A program made the position numbers and the translations under genes. This document shows, piece by piece, positions 53,193 to 61,666 of a stretch of DNA of 64,000 nucleotides. Numbering within the stretch: position 1 is the stretch's first letter; each line of letters opens with the position of its first letter. Under the pieces are notes generated by a model. It ran no database searches and was not told the DNA's origin. It worked only from the letters and a program-made list of their open reading frames with translations. Source of the stretch: an uncultured Clostridia bacterium (GTDB taxonomy: Bacteria; Bacillota; Clostridia; Christensenellales; Borkfalkiaceae); contig CAKQKI010000005.1 of NCBI GenBank assembly GCA_934248055.1, positions 1 through 64,000 of the forward strand. The letters run 5' to 3'.

Positions 53193-53435
53193 ATGATTAA
53201 AAAAACGGCAAGCGTGCAATCCACCAAAGAGAAAATACGCAATTATTTCAATAAACGCGTAGAAGTATCGGTAAATCTCGGGCGGAACAAATTCGTAAGT
53301 TTTACGGGCGTGGTTACTAATCTTTACCCCGCTTTGTTTACCGTTACCCCGATAGGCGACTTTAAGGGTAAAACCGCGTTTTCTTATTCCGAGTACATGT
53401 GCGGAATGGTTAAACTAAAAGAAATAGCAAAGTAA
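53193..53435 (+). CDS. veg: Veg-family protein
   Basis: This 80-residue Veg homologue has a KRVEVSVNLGRNK pattern, then GVVTNLYPALFTV and FSYSEYMCGMVKLKEI, in the order and spacing of B. subtilis Veg (about 86 residues). Veg is highly expressed in vegetative cells and stimulates biofilm formation in Bacillus. The gene lacks a Shine-Dalgarno site and may be translated from a leaderless mRNA (see the -10 at 53181). A terminator with long hairpin follows. Confidence 0.85.
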   Translation: MIKKTASVQSTKEKIRNYFNKRVEVSVNLGRNKFVSFTGVVTNLYPALFTVTPIGDFKGKTAFSYSEYMCGMVKLKEIAK

Positions 53436-53474
53436 AAAAGCAAGGTTTTCCCAGCAAATTTTAAAGTTTTATAA

Positions 53475-53538
53475 AAAAAGAGTCCTTTACTTACGGCGCG
53501 ACGATATACGCGTTTGCCGCTCGTTCGGGACTCTTTTT
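53475..53538. terminator. Bidirectional terminator between veg and the cytidylate-kinase-like gene
   Basis: AAAAAGAGTCC (53475-53485) pairs with GGACTCTTTTT (53528-53538). The loop of about 42 nt contains a smaller GC-rich stem. It serves the convergent genes on both strands. Confidence 0.7.
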
Positions 53539-53586
53539 ATTTATTTAAATAATTCATTCTGTTGCCGACTGTTTTGCGGCGCTTAT

Positions 53587-54207
53587 TTATTTTTCGGGAA
53601 AATTTTCAAAATATTTTTCTATATACTCTTTAAGGGGTTGAATAATCGACTTTATTTCAATATCGGACGTGTTTATCATAAGATCGTAAGAAGACTTATC
53701 TCCCCATTTTCTTTCCGATATAAGCGCGCTCGTTCTTAAACGGTTGCGGTCGATACCGCGCATTTTTCTGATAAGTTCTTTATCCGAAAGAATTTCGCTT
53801 TCGCGCGCGTTTTGCCTGCAACGCGCAAGTTTTGACTTTTCGCTTGCGTAAACGAAAATATTAAACGGCGAAAATTTATCGAGAATGGAATTCGCGCTTC
53901 TGCCGATTATAACGCAATTGCCTTTTCTGCCGATTTCGGTGATTATTTTTTGCTGCGCCACAAGCACGTCTACGGACGGCTGATAAGTATACGGCATATA
54001 CGCGAAAGTCTGCCCTATATGAATGGGAAACGCGCTTACGCCGTTTTCCACTACGCTTGAAACGTAATTTTCGTCAAGTTCGGTTTTTTTGGCGATTTCG
54101 GTTATTATTTCTTTATCGTAATAAGAAAAACCGAATGCGTCTGCAAGGCGTTTTCCGAGTTCTCTGCCGCCGCTGCCGAATTCGCGGCTTACCGTTATGA
54201 TTTTCAT
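53587..54207 (-). CDS. Cytidylate kinase-like family protein
   Basis: This 206-residue P-loop kinase has the opening ITVSREFGSGGRELGKRLA (P-loop GSGGRELG, about 11-18), KEIITEIAKKTEL and the VIIGRSANSIL region. It belongs to the short 'cytidylate kinase-like' group frequent in Firmicutes, distinct from Cmk. Probable nucleoside-monophosphate kinase; substrate unproven. Convergent with veg. Confidence 0.82.
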   Translation of the reverse strand: MKIITVSREFGSGGRELGKRLADAFGFSYYDKEIITEIAKKTELDENYVSSVVENGVSAFPIHIGQTFAYMPYTYQPSVDVLVAQQKIITEIGRKGNCVIIGRSANSILDKFSPFNIFVYASEKSKLARCRQNARESEILSDKELIRKMRGIDRNRLRTSALISERKWGDKSSYDLMINTSDIEIKSIIQPLKEYIEKYFENFPEK

Positions 54208-54279
54208 ATTTTCTCACTCCCCCTTTAATATTTTATCGCAATAACCGATTATTGTCAACAATAAACCGTATTTTTTGCG

Positions 54280-54285
54280 TATAAT
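54280..54285 (+). promoter_or_regulatory. -10 box implying a leaderless transcript for the GT2 gene
   Basis: TATAAT at 54280-54285 is 5 nt before the ATG at 54291; no ribosome site is seen. As with veg, a GCA.TATG sequence follows. The -35 at 17 nt is weak (AACAAT); TTGTCA occurs further upstream, 22 nt away. Confidence 0.45.
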
Positions 54286-54290
54286 GCAGT

Positions 54291-55382
54291 ATGAGAATTT
54301 ACGTATACGCAATTTGCAAAAACGAAGAAAAGTTCGTTAAACGGTGGTACGAATCGATGAGCGAAGCAGACGGCGTTTTCGTTCTCGACACGGGTTCTTC
54401 GGACGAAACCGCAAGTAAACTGAAAACTCTCGGCGCAACCGTTGCCGTTAAAACGATAAAGCCGTGGCGGTTTGACGAAGCGCGCAACGAAAGCATGAAA
54501 CTTCTGCCCGACGACTGCGACCTTGCGGTATGCACCGATCTTGACGAAGTTTTCGATAAGGGCTGGCGGAAAAATCTTGAAAAAGTCTGGCGGAAAGGGG
54601 TTAAAACGGTAACTTATAAATACGTCTGGTCAAGCGATTGCAAGGGAAACGAACAGGTGGTTTTAAGATACGACAAAATTCATTCCCCGAAAGACTTTAT
54701 ATGGAAATATCCCGTACACGAAGTGCTTGTTTATACAAAACCACAAGATTACAAGGCGGTTTTTTGCGAAAATATCGTTTTAAGGCATTTCCCCGACGAA
54801 AAAAAATCACGGTCTTCTTATCTCGGACTTCTGAAATCCGCGATTTCTTATTACCCGCGCGACGCAAGAAATTATTATTATCTTGCGCGGGAATACTTTT
54901 TTCTAAAAGATTACTTTTCGGCGGAAAAAACGTTTAAAAAATACCTTTCTTTCACGGACAATTCATATTCTTCCGAAAAGGCTTCCGCGTACGCGTTTCT
55001 TTCCGACTGCGCGTTGTTTTCGGGGGATAAAATTTCAGCCGAAAAATATCTGCTTTCCGCTATTTCGACAGATCCGTCGATAAGAGAAGGATATATAGGC
55101 TTATGCAGACTGTATTACGAAACGAAAGATTACGCCGCCCTTCTTTTCGCGGCGTCAAGGGGAGCAAAACTTGACGACAACGTGGGATTTGCAACCGACT
55201 TTTCGATAAATAAAGGCGTGTTTTACGACTACGCTTCAATCGCGCTGTACCATCTTGAAAGTTACGGCGCGGCAATCGAAAACGCAAGGCTCGCTTTAAA
55301 ATATTTTCCCGAAAACGACAGAATAAGAAAAAACGTCGATCTCTTTATGGACCGCAACGAAAAAAACCGCCCCGTTTTTTGA
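54291..55382 (+). CDS. GT2-family glycosyltransferase with TPR-like C-terminus
   Basis: This 363-residue protein has a GT-A domain (about 1-210) of the family-2 type: MRIYVYAICKNEEKFVKRW, FVLDTGSSDETASKL, VCTDLDEVF (DxD-like metal site) and a PVHEVLVYT His motif. The C-terminal ~150 residues are helical repeats (SLGLLKSAISYYPRDARNYYYLAREYF and later YGAAIENARLALKYFPEN), consistent with tetratricopeptide-like repeats. Glycosylation of a protein or polymer is likely; the substrate is unknown. Confidence 0.82.
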   Translation: MRIYVYAICKNEEKFVKRWYESMSEADGVFVLDTGSSDETASKLKTLGATVAVKTIKPWRFDEARNESMKLLPDDCDLAVCTDLDEVFDKGWRKNLEKVWRKGVKTVTYKYVWSSDCKGNEQVVLRYDKIHSPKDFIWKYPVHEVLVYTKPQDYKAVFCENIVLRHFPDEKKSRSSYLGLLKSAISYYPRDARNYYYLAREYFFLKDYFSAEKTFKKYLSFTDNSYSSEKASAYAFLSDCALFSGDKISAEKYLLSAISTDPSIREGYIGLCRLYYETKDYAALLFAASRGAKLDDNVGFATDFSINKGVFYDYASIALYHLESYGAAIENARLALKYFPENDRIRKNVDLFMDRNEKNRPVF

Positions 55383-55401
55383 AATATAGACGGCTAAAAG
55401 A

Positions 55402-55430
55402 TTGCAATTCGGTTGCGCTTATAGTATAAT
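55402..55430 (+). promoter_or_regulatory. Promoter of the EamA transporter gene
   Basis: TTGCAA (55402-55407), a 17-nt spacer and TATAAT (55425-55430). A 70-nt leader ends in GGAGGAG. Confidence 0.75.
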
Positions 55431-55507
55431 AAGAGCCGTGTTAGCCTTTTATGTGAATTAAGGGTTAGTGCGTTTAAATTCGGGCAGTTCCCGATTTCGG
55501 AGGAGTT

Positions 55508-56455
55508 ATGAACGCTGTTTTAGTAATAGGCGGATTTCTGATAATAGCCGTTATGCGGGTTATTCAGAAAATTTGCGGCAAAACGTCAAGCAGGCTTATT
55601 TCCGACGACTGTACTTTTTTCAAGTACGGCGCGGTGTATCAGTTTTTTGCAGCCGCCTTTGCGGTTATAACTCTTTTTATCGTCGGATTTTACGGATTTA
55701 ATTTAAAAACCTTTATCTGCGCGATAATAAGCGCGATACTTTTCGGTATAGATTTATACACGAGTATCGAATCGATAAAAGGCTGTTCTCTGGTCGTTGC
55801 CAACATTTTTTCAAACGGCGGACTTGTAATATCCGTAATCGTTTCGTTTTTCTGGTTCGGCGAAGGAGTAAGCGCGTTTCAGATAGCGGGGCTTTTATTG
55901 TTTTTCGTTGCGGTATACCTTTTATCGGTAACCAAAAAGGAAGAAACGGAAAAGAAAATATCTTTAAAAACCTTTATATTGCTTATAATAAATTTCGCTT
56001 GCAACGGCGCCGTTATGGTAACGCAAAAATACTTTTCGAAAATGGTTGAAAACGGCAATACGGCTGTGTTTTCGTTCCTTACGTTCGCGCTTTGCTCGAT
56101 TATAATGATAGTGTTTTACGCAGTTGCGAGATCCAAACAAAAACCCGTAACTATGAGTGACGATTCCGTTAAAAAACCTTTTCTCGATAAAAGATTGTGG
56201 ATTTGCGCCGCGCTTCTGGCGCTGGGAATTTTTGCTATAAATTACCTTATAACCGAAATGGGTAAAATCGTCGATTCGGTTATTCTGTTTCCCGTGTCGA
56301 GCGCGCTCAGCATTATAATAACTATTATCGTGGGAAGAGTCGTGTATAAAGAAAAACTTAACGCTTTCGGGGTTATAGGCGTAATAGCGGGAATAATTTC
56401 TATAATTACGCTAAGCGTATTCACTCCCGAAACGGTTTCGCGACTTTTTGGTTAA
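55508..56455 (+). CDS. EamA-family (DMT) transporter
   Basis: This 315-residue protein has about ten hydrophobic helices arranged as two EamA repeats. Each repeat has the family's pattern: N-terminal half with GIDLYTSIESIKGCSLVVANIFSN, C-terminal half ending YKEKLNAFGVIGVIAGIISI. Drug/metabolite transporter superfamily members export a range of metabolites; the substrate is unknown. GGAGGAG ribosome site. Confidence 0.85.
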   Translation: MNAVLVIGGFLIIAVMRVIQKICGKTSSRLISDDCTFFKYGAVYQFFAAAFAVITLFIVGFYGFNLKTFICAIISAILFGIDLYTSIESIKGCSLVVANIFSNGGLVISVIVSFFWFGEGVSAFQIAGLLLFFVAVYLLSVTKKEETEKKISLKTFILLIINFACNGAVMVTQKYFSKMVENGNTAVFSFLTFALCSIIMIVFYAVARSKQKPVTMSDDSVKKPFLDKRLWICAALLALGIFAINYLITEMGKIVDSVILFPVSSALSIIITIIVGRVVYKEKLNAFGVIGVIAGIISIITLSVFTPETVSRLFG

Positions 56456-56472
56456 ATAATTAAAAAATTTAA

Positions 56473-56510
56473 AAAATCCCCTGAAAAAGCATTCCTTTTC
56501 GGGGGATTTT
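56473..56510. terminator. Bidirectional terminator between EamA and GH20 genes
   Basis: AAAATCCCC (56473-56481) pairs with GGGGATTTT (56502-56510), with further pairing of the inner TGAAAAAG/CCTTTTCG arms, giving a long hairpin flanked by A- and T-rich tracts. Confidence 0.75.
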
Positions 56511-56520
56511 ATTATTCGTT

Positions 56521-58128
56521 TTAAACGATACAGGTAGTTATCGACCTTTTCCAGTTGTTAAAGCAGATTTCTTTTCCGTCGAATTTTTCCGAATTATCGA
56601 AAGATAATATCGGCGTTTCGAGTTCGGGGATACTGTCGATTTTTCCGTCGCAATAATCTTTAAGCCGTTTAAGCGATTGTCTGAGCCTTAAAATCACGCC
56701 GCCTATTCTTGCCGTTTGCACTTCGAATCCGAACGGCTTACATTCTTTATACCATTCGTGTTCGAACGCGCAATAGAATTTTTCGGTTAAAGTTATCGCC
56801 TTTTTATAATCTTTTAAAAGCGCGGTTAAACCGTCGTTATCTTTACTTTCGTACGCTTTGCGGGTGCGCGTTCCCAAATCGTATTTTACCGAAAGAGTTT
56901 CCGTCAATAACGCGAGCGCGTCGAAAATATATCCGAATTCTCCCGCCCGCTTCGCCGCGTTTTTAAGAGTTTTAGCATGGGCGCGGTATTTATCCGCTCC
57001 GCCTTCGGCAACGGTCTTGTCGAAAATGCCGTAAAAAGTATCGTTATAAAGCATATACTTGCAAGGACACGTCGGGAAATCCCCTGCCTTTCCGTAAATC
57101 TTATCTGGCAGATCGAGTTTCATAAAATCGTCGAAAGAAACGCCCGTAACTTCTTTAAAGCGCGCCTTTATCGACTTCATGGAATAGTTCCCCTTATAGA
57201 ATTCCGCCGCGCATAAAAGCGAAGGCAGTACGGAAAAATACGAACACTCTTCTCCGTCGTCGCCCCACACGGTTACGATATATTCGTTTACGCCGTATTT
57301 TTCAAGTTGCTTTACGGACGCTTTCATGGTGCTTATGGAAAACCCGTTGTTCGGGGCAAAACCTACCCACGCCCACGCGCCGCCCGCAAATGCAACGTTA
57401 TCGGTAATCGCTTTGTGCGTTTTTAGCATATCTTTATAATGCTTTTCTTCCTGAGAATAATAGTCCCAGTAAACGAGCGTTAAATTTTCGGGGATTTTTT
57501 CTTTTACTTTTTTAACGGCGTCTTCGTCGATTTCGGCGTAATAAGAGTTTGCCGCAAGGCGGAAAAACATATCCGACCACATCATGGGCTTAAACCCGTA
57601 TTTTTTCGCTGTTTCGCACACCTTGTTTACGTGGCGGAGCATTATTTCGCTTCTGTCGGTTGCGCCGTGCAAATCGTAATACCTGCCCCTGCCGATTAAA
57701 TGCGCTTCGTCCATTCCGATATTTATTTTATCCGTTTTATAGTATGAACGCATCGTTTTGAACATCTTGTCGATAAGAGCGTAAGTTCTCTCGTCGTCGG
57801 CAAGAAGAATATCTTCCGCGTCGTTTATTTTAAGATAGTCGGACCATCTGAATATCGAGCCGAGATGAGCAAGCGTTTGTATCGCGGGAACGAGTTCCAC
57901 GCCTTTGGAAGAAGCGTAATCGTCAAGAAGCGCGAATTCTTCTTTCGTATACGCTCCGCGAAGATAGCCGAAAAGCGGTTCGCCGTCGATAACGTAAGTA
58001 TCTTCGGTGTAAAGTTGAAGAGATGTGTAACCGAACGCGCTGATTATATCTATATACTTTTTAAGTGCGGGAACGGTCATAACGCCGTTTCTCGACATAT
58101 CGAGCATAACGGTAAGTTCTTTTTTCAT
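56521..58128 (-). CDS. Cytoplasmic GH20-like beta-N-acetylhexosaminidase
   Basis: This 535-residue protein without signal peptide has a (beta/alpha)8 barrel at about 1-330. The GH20 catalytic Asp-Glu pair appears as KINIGMDEAH (about 135-144), and the barrel opening DMSRNGVMTVPALKKYIDII is typical of the family. The C-terminal ~180 residues are helical. Such enzymes remove terminal GlcNAc or GalNAc. It is intracellular, so it acts on imported oligosaccharide or recycled wall fragments; it is away from the 6.9-23.7 kb locus. Confidence 0.82.
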   Translation of the reverse strand: MKKELTVMLDMSRNGVMTVPALKKYIDIISAFGYTSLQLYTEDTYVIDGEPLFGYLRGAYTKEEFALLDDYASSKGVELVPAIQTLAHLGSIFRWSDYLKINDAEDILLADDERTYALIDKMFKTMRSYYKTDKINIGMDEAHLIGRGRYYDLHGATDRSEIMLRHVNKVCETAKKYGFKPMMWSDMFFRLAANSYYAEIDEDAVKKVKEKIPENLTLVYWDYYSQEEKHYKDMLKTHKAITDNVAFAGGAWAWVGFAPNNGFSISTMKASVKQLEKYGVNEYIVTVWGDDGEECSYFSVLPSLLCAAEFYKGNYSMKSIKARFKEVTGVSFDDFMKLDLPDKIYGKAGDFPTCPCKYMLYNDTFYGIFDKTVAEGGADKYRAHAKTLKNAAKRAGEFGYIFDALALLTETLSVKYDLGTRTRKAYESKDNDGLTALLKDYKKAITLTEKFYCAFEHEWYKECKPFGFEVQTARIGGVILRLRQSLKRLKDYCDGKIDSIPELETPILSFDNSEKFDGKEICFNNWKRSITTCIV

Positions 58129-58257
58129 TTTTGGTTTAATTTCTCCTGTTGCGTTATTGCGATTTCAGTATACATTACTTAAAAAATATAGTCAATAAAA
58201 AAACGCAAACAGATAAAAAAGTTCAGTAAAAAGCCATTAAATTGCAATATTTGCACA

Positions 58258-59625
58258 TCAGATAACGGGGGTTTTCAATAAGCTTTTTTCAATCTCTTCG
58301 TCGGAAGGAATATAATCGCTCATAATTCCGTCGTTATACTTTCCGTAAGCGACCATATCGAAATATCCCGTTCCCGTAAGACCGAAAACTATGTTTTTGC
58401 TTTTCCCCGTTTCTTTGCATTTAAGCGCTTCGTCTATCGCTACTTTTATGGCGTGGCTCGATTCGGGCGCGGGAAGTATTCCTTCCGCCTTTGCAAAAAA
58501 TTCGGCGGCTTTGAAAACTTCGGTCTGCTCTACGGTGCGCGCGGAGATAAGTTTTTCGTCGTAAAGTTCAGAAATAATCGGATTCATTCCGTGATAGCGC
58601 AATCCCCCCGCGTGATTTGCCGACGGGATAAAAGAACTGCCGAGCGTATACATTTTCGAAAGCGGGCAGATTTTACCCGTATCGCAATAATCGTAAACGT
58701 ATTTTCCGCGCGTGAGCGACGGGCATGACGCGGGTTCGACCGCTATTATTTCGTAATGGTTTTCGCCTTTAAGCATTTCGCCGACGAACGGAGCGATAAG
58801 TCCGCCGAGATTCGAGCCGCCGCCCGCACAGCCTATTATCACGTCCGCGTCGATACCGTACTTATCAAGCGCCGTTTTCGTTTCAAGCCCTATTATCGAC
58901 TGGTGCAGAACTACCTGATTTAAAACAGAGCCTAAAACGTAACGGGTGCGGGGTGTTGAAATCGCTTTTTCGACCGCTTCGGAAATGGCGCAGCCGAGCG
59001 ATCCCGTAGTCCCCGGGAATTCTTCGTTTATTTTTCTGCCCGCGTTCGTCGTAAACGACGGAGAAGGAGTGACGGTCGCGCCGTAAGTTCTCATAACTTC
59101 GCGACGGAAAGGTTTCTGCTCGTAAGAGCATTTTACCATAAACACGTCGCACTTCAATCCGAAATACGCGCACGCCATGGAAAGAGCCGTTCCCCATTGC
59201 CCCGCGCCCGTTTCCGTGGTAACGCCCGAAAGCCCTTCTTTTTTAGCGTAATACGCCTGCGCTATCGCGCTGTTTAACTTGTGACTGCCCGAAGTGTTGT
59301 TCCCTTCGAATTTATAATAAATATGCGCGGGAGTGTTGAGTTTTTCTTCAAGACAGTACGCCCTTACGAGCGGCGACGGGCGATACATTTTATAAAAATT
59401 CCGTATTTCTTCGGGAATTTCGATATACGCTTCGGTTTCGTTGAGTTCCTGCTCGACGAGTTCTTTGCAGAACACCCGCGATAATTCTTCGAAAGTCGCT
59501 TTTTTATGCGTTTCGGGGTTTAAAAGCGGCGCGGGTTTTATTTTCATATCCGCGCGAACGTCGTAATAAAACTTCGGCAATTCGCTTTCTTCAAGATATA
59601 TTTTATAGGGTATTTCTTTTTTCAT
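58258..59625 (-). CDS. trpB: Tryptophan synthase beta chain-like protein (TrpB2 type)
   Basis: This 455-residue PLP enzyme has GNNTSGSHKLNSAIAQ (PLP lysine in HKLNSA, about residue 114), ETGAGQWGTALS, GCAGGGSNLGG and the late GLTGTGYFDM. This matches the TrpB2 group, longer at the N-terminus than TrpB1. TrpB2 makes tryptophan from indole and serine and can work without TrpA; no trpA is in the window. It is under the Trp T-box at 59701-59978. An AGGAGAG site precedes the start. Confidence 0.88.
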   Translation of the reverse strand: MKKEIPYKIYLEESELPKFYYDVRADMKIKPAPLLNPETHKKATFEELSRVFCKELVEQELNETEAYIEIPEEIRNFYKMYRPSPLVRAYCLEEKLNTPAHIYYKFEGNNTSGSHKLNSAIAQAYYAKKEGLSGVTTETGAGQWGTALSMACAYFGLKCDVFMVKCSYEQKPFRREVMRTYGATVTPSPSFTTNAGRKINEEFPGTTGSLGCAISEAVEKAISTPRTRYVLGSVLNQVVLHQSIIGLETKTALDKYGIDADVIIGCAGGGSNLGGLIAPFVGEMLKGENHYEIIAVEPASCPSLTRGKYVYDYCDTGKICPLSKMYTLGSSFIPSANHAGGLRYHGMNPIISELYDEKLISARTVEQTEVFKAAEFFAKAEGILPAPESSHAIKVAIDEALKCKETGKSKNIVFGLTGTGYFDMVAYGKYNDGIMSDYIPSDEEIEKSLLKTPVI

Positions 59626-59700
59626 AACGTTATCTCTCCTGTAATTTTTATGAATAATCCGAACTTAATCGGTAACGGACGATTATTGCGGTTTATGCGG

Positions 59701-59978
59701 GATAAAAAAAGCCCCGTAAACCGTTTTAACGGTTTACGGGACGAATTATTCCGTGGTGCCACCCGTATTAACGAACGGATTTCCGCTCGTTCTCTCATAC
59801 GCACGATAATGCGCGGTCTTTTGTTTACGGAGAGCCTTACTCCGTCTCGAATACTCGGAAAAAACCTTTCATCTCGCCCTCGAAAGTCCATTCGGTAAAA
59901 GCCTTTGCCGCCGCGATCTCACCATCCGCGACTCTCTTTGCGTAAGCGCTTTAACTTACTTACTCTTTCTCAACGGTT
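59701..59978 (-). ncRNA. Tryptophan-specific T-box leader
   Basis: Minus-strand leader of trpB. The T-box sequence GGTGGCACCACGG lies at about 59751-59763. The terminator stem 59713-59725 / 59728-59740 is followed by a T-tract (59701-59710). The specifier is probably UGG (Trp), at 59888-59890 in GAATGGACTTTCGAG, in the usual context at the end of stem I. Uncharged tRNA-Trp binding would favour the antiterminator and transcription of trpB. Confidence 0.85.
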
Positions 59979-59984
59979 TTTCTT

Positions 59985-60013
59985 ATAATAACATCAAAAG
60001 TATTATTTGTCAA
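59985..60013 (-). promoter_or_regulatory. Promoter of the T-box/trpB transcript
   Basis: TTGACA (60008-60013), a 17-nt spacer and TATTAT (59985-59990), minus strand. The start is near 59978, just before the T-box stem I. Confidence 0.75.
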
Positions 60014-60017
60014 CGAT

Positions 60018-60290
60018 TTAGTTAAAAAAGTTTTTATAAGTTTTTGAAAACTTGACGCACGGCGATTTGCAGGCGGGAATGGTTATTCTCTCGTTGTTAA
60101 GGGGGTTTACTCCTTCGCGCGCCGCCTTTTCTTTCACGTCAAACGTGGCAAAACCCGAAATATGCACGTATTCGCCGTTTTTAAGACACTCCGTAACGGT
60201 GTCGATAAAAGTGGTTACGTACTGCTCCGCTTCTTTAATCGTAACGCCGAGTCTGTCGGCGTAAACTCTCGTAAATTCACTCTTGTTCAT
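60018..60290 (-). CDS. hup: HU-family DNA-binding protein
   Basis: This 90-residue histone-like protein starts MNKSEFTRVYADRLGVTIKE, with GFATFDVKEKAAREGVNPLN and the beta-arm/tail ITIPACKSPCVKFSK. HU proteins bend and compact DNA. Length matches the family. It sits immediately downstream of the divergent PHP-like gene; promoter at 60320. Confidence 0.92.
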   Translation of the reverse strand: MNKSEFTRVYADRLGVTIKEAEQYVTTFIDTVTECLKNGEYVHISGFATFDVKEKAAREGVNPLNNERITIPACKSPCVKFSKTYKNFFN

Positions 60291-60319
60291 AAACTGCCTC
60301 CAACGTTATTCTTAATCAT

Positions 60320-60347
60320 ATTATACCATATTTTTCCCGAAAAACAA
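60320..60347 (-). promoter_or_regulatory. Promoter of the HU gene
   Basis: TTGTTT (60342-60347), a 16-nt spacer and TATAAT (60320-60325), minus strand. The GGAGG ribosome site lies before 60290. Confidence 0.55.
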
Positions 60348-60397
60348 GCGTTTTTCGAAAAAACGGCAGAAATAGCGGGCAAAAACCCTTTTCGGTA

Positions 60398-60426
60398 TTG
60401 ACAAACGGCGCGTTTAGTATTAAAAT
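60398..60426 (+). promoter_or_regulatory. Promoter of the PHP-like/G1PDH-like operon
   Basis: TTGACA (60398-60403), a 17-nt spacer and TAAAAT (60421-60426), plus strand. About 40 nt of leader before the ATG at 60475. Confidence 0.8.
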
Positions 60427-60474
60427 AATAATGGTTATTTGTATAATCTGAATTTTAGCAAGGAAAGCGCGGTT

Positions 60475-61665
60475 ATGGTATATAAAGAAAAAATGATGAA
60501 ATATCTTTCGAGCAAAAATATTCTTGTGAGAAAAATATATCTCAGAATGCTGATAAAAAAAGAAAAAACGGCTAAAGATCTCGTTCCCGTCGTAGGAGAA
60601 GTCGCGCCGCTTCATTTTTTGACGGACAGTTATTATTCCGCGTTCAATCCCACCGTATGCGCCTACACGGCGCACCGTTGCGGAGCGTTTGCCGCGGGCA
60701 TCAACGATTACGCTACCCTTGCCGCCGCTAAGGAATTCAAATCGGCATGTACTGCGCTTAAAATGCCATATACGATAGGTTTTCACGTTGAAGGCGAGCC
60801 GCTTATCGACGATGGCAAAACGGTATTTTACGCTTACGGCGTTTCGCTTGAAAATTTTAAAAGTCTGAACGGGTATCTTGACCCCGTGCGCGCGAAAAAG
60901 GCGGAAAGGGTTAAAAAACTCGTTGCTAAAATAAACAAAAAATGTAAAAAATACGGCATAACGCTTTCTGAATGCGATATTTTTTCGCACTCGGAATATT
61001 ATTCGGGCGGCATAGTAACGGGAAAGCACGTTGCAAGAGCGCTTGCAAAGCGTATTATGGAAAAATACGGAAAAGGCGAGAAGGTTTTCGGGTTTTTAAC
61101 CGACGAACTCGGAATAACGATAGACGAAAACGACGTTATTTTCGTATCCGACGGCGGAAACGAATTTTATCTCGAAGATTTATCTAAAATTCTTTACGAA
61201 AAGTATTGCCTTCCCATGTCCGAGCCGTTGCTTTTGAAAAAAGACGGGTTTATTTCGGTTTGCAAAGAAAACGGGCTTATTCCGTCTTACAGGATAGACA
61301 CCGAAAAATATACCGCCGAAGAATTCAGAAAAATCGTTAAAAAACTGAAAGACAACGGCTTTAAAGCGGTTACTTTAAAAACCACGCGCGCCACGAAAGA
61401 AAAGATATCGGAATTTTGCGACGTAGCCTTCGAAGAAGAAATGCTTGCGTTCAATCTTGAAAGATTCGGTCTGCCGCGCCATACGATTAAAAAAGAAGAA
61501 CCGTCCGAAAAAACCTATAAGTCCGCGCTCGTTGCGGTAGGCAATTCCGTTTCCGTAACCTGCGGAAGCGACGACGGTTTTTGCGGCGCCGAAACTTTGA
61601 AAAAATGCCCCGACTTTTTAACGAGAGTCGATCTTTTCTCAAACGTCGGGAAAAGGGGTTTATAA
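60475..61665 (+). CDS. PHP-domain-like protein with degenerate metal site
   Basis: This 396-residue protein is weakly related to PHP-type metal phosphoesterases. Visible counterparts are LHFLTDSYYS for the first motif (HxH is only LHF), FAAGINDYATLAAAKEF for the TDH segment (His lost), GFHVEGEP (Glu kept) and TGKHVARALAKR for the GRPHIA segment (a His kept). The last ~100 residues include an EEFRKIVKKLKDNGFKAVTL module. With several ligands missing, it may be non-catalytic or use a changed site. The start at 60475 has AGGAAAG upstream; a TTG further up lacks one. It ends 1 bp before the next start, so the two are one unit. Confidence 0.6.
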   Translation: MVYKEKMMKYLSSKNILVRKIYLRMLIKKEKTAKDLVPVVGEVAPLHFLTDSYYSAFNPTVCAYTAHRCGAFAAGINDYATLAAAKEFKSACTALKMPYTIGFHVEGEPLIDDGKTVFYAYGVSLENFKSLNGYLDPVRAKKAERVKKLVAKINKKCKKYGITLSECDIFSHSEYYSGGIVTGKHVARALAKRIMEKYGKGEKVFGFLTDELGITIDENDVIFVSDGGNEFYLEDLSKILYEKYCLPMSEPLLLKKDGFISVCKENGLIPSYRIDTEKYTAEEFRKIVKKLKDNGFKAVTLKTTRATKEKISEFCDVAFEEEMLAFNLERFGLPRHTIKKEEPSEKTYKSALVAVGNSVSVTCGSDDGFCGAETLKKCPDFLTRVDLFSNVGKRGL

Positions 61666-61666
61666 A

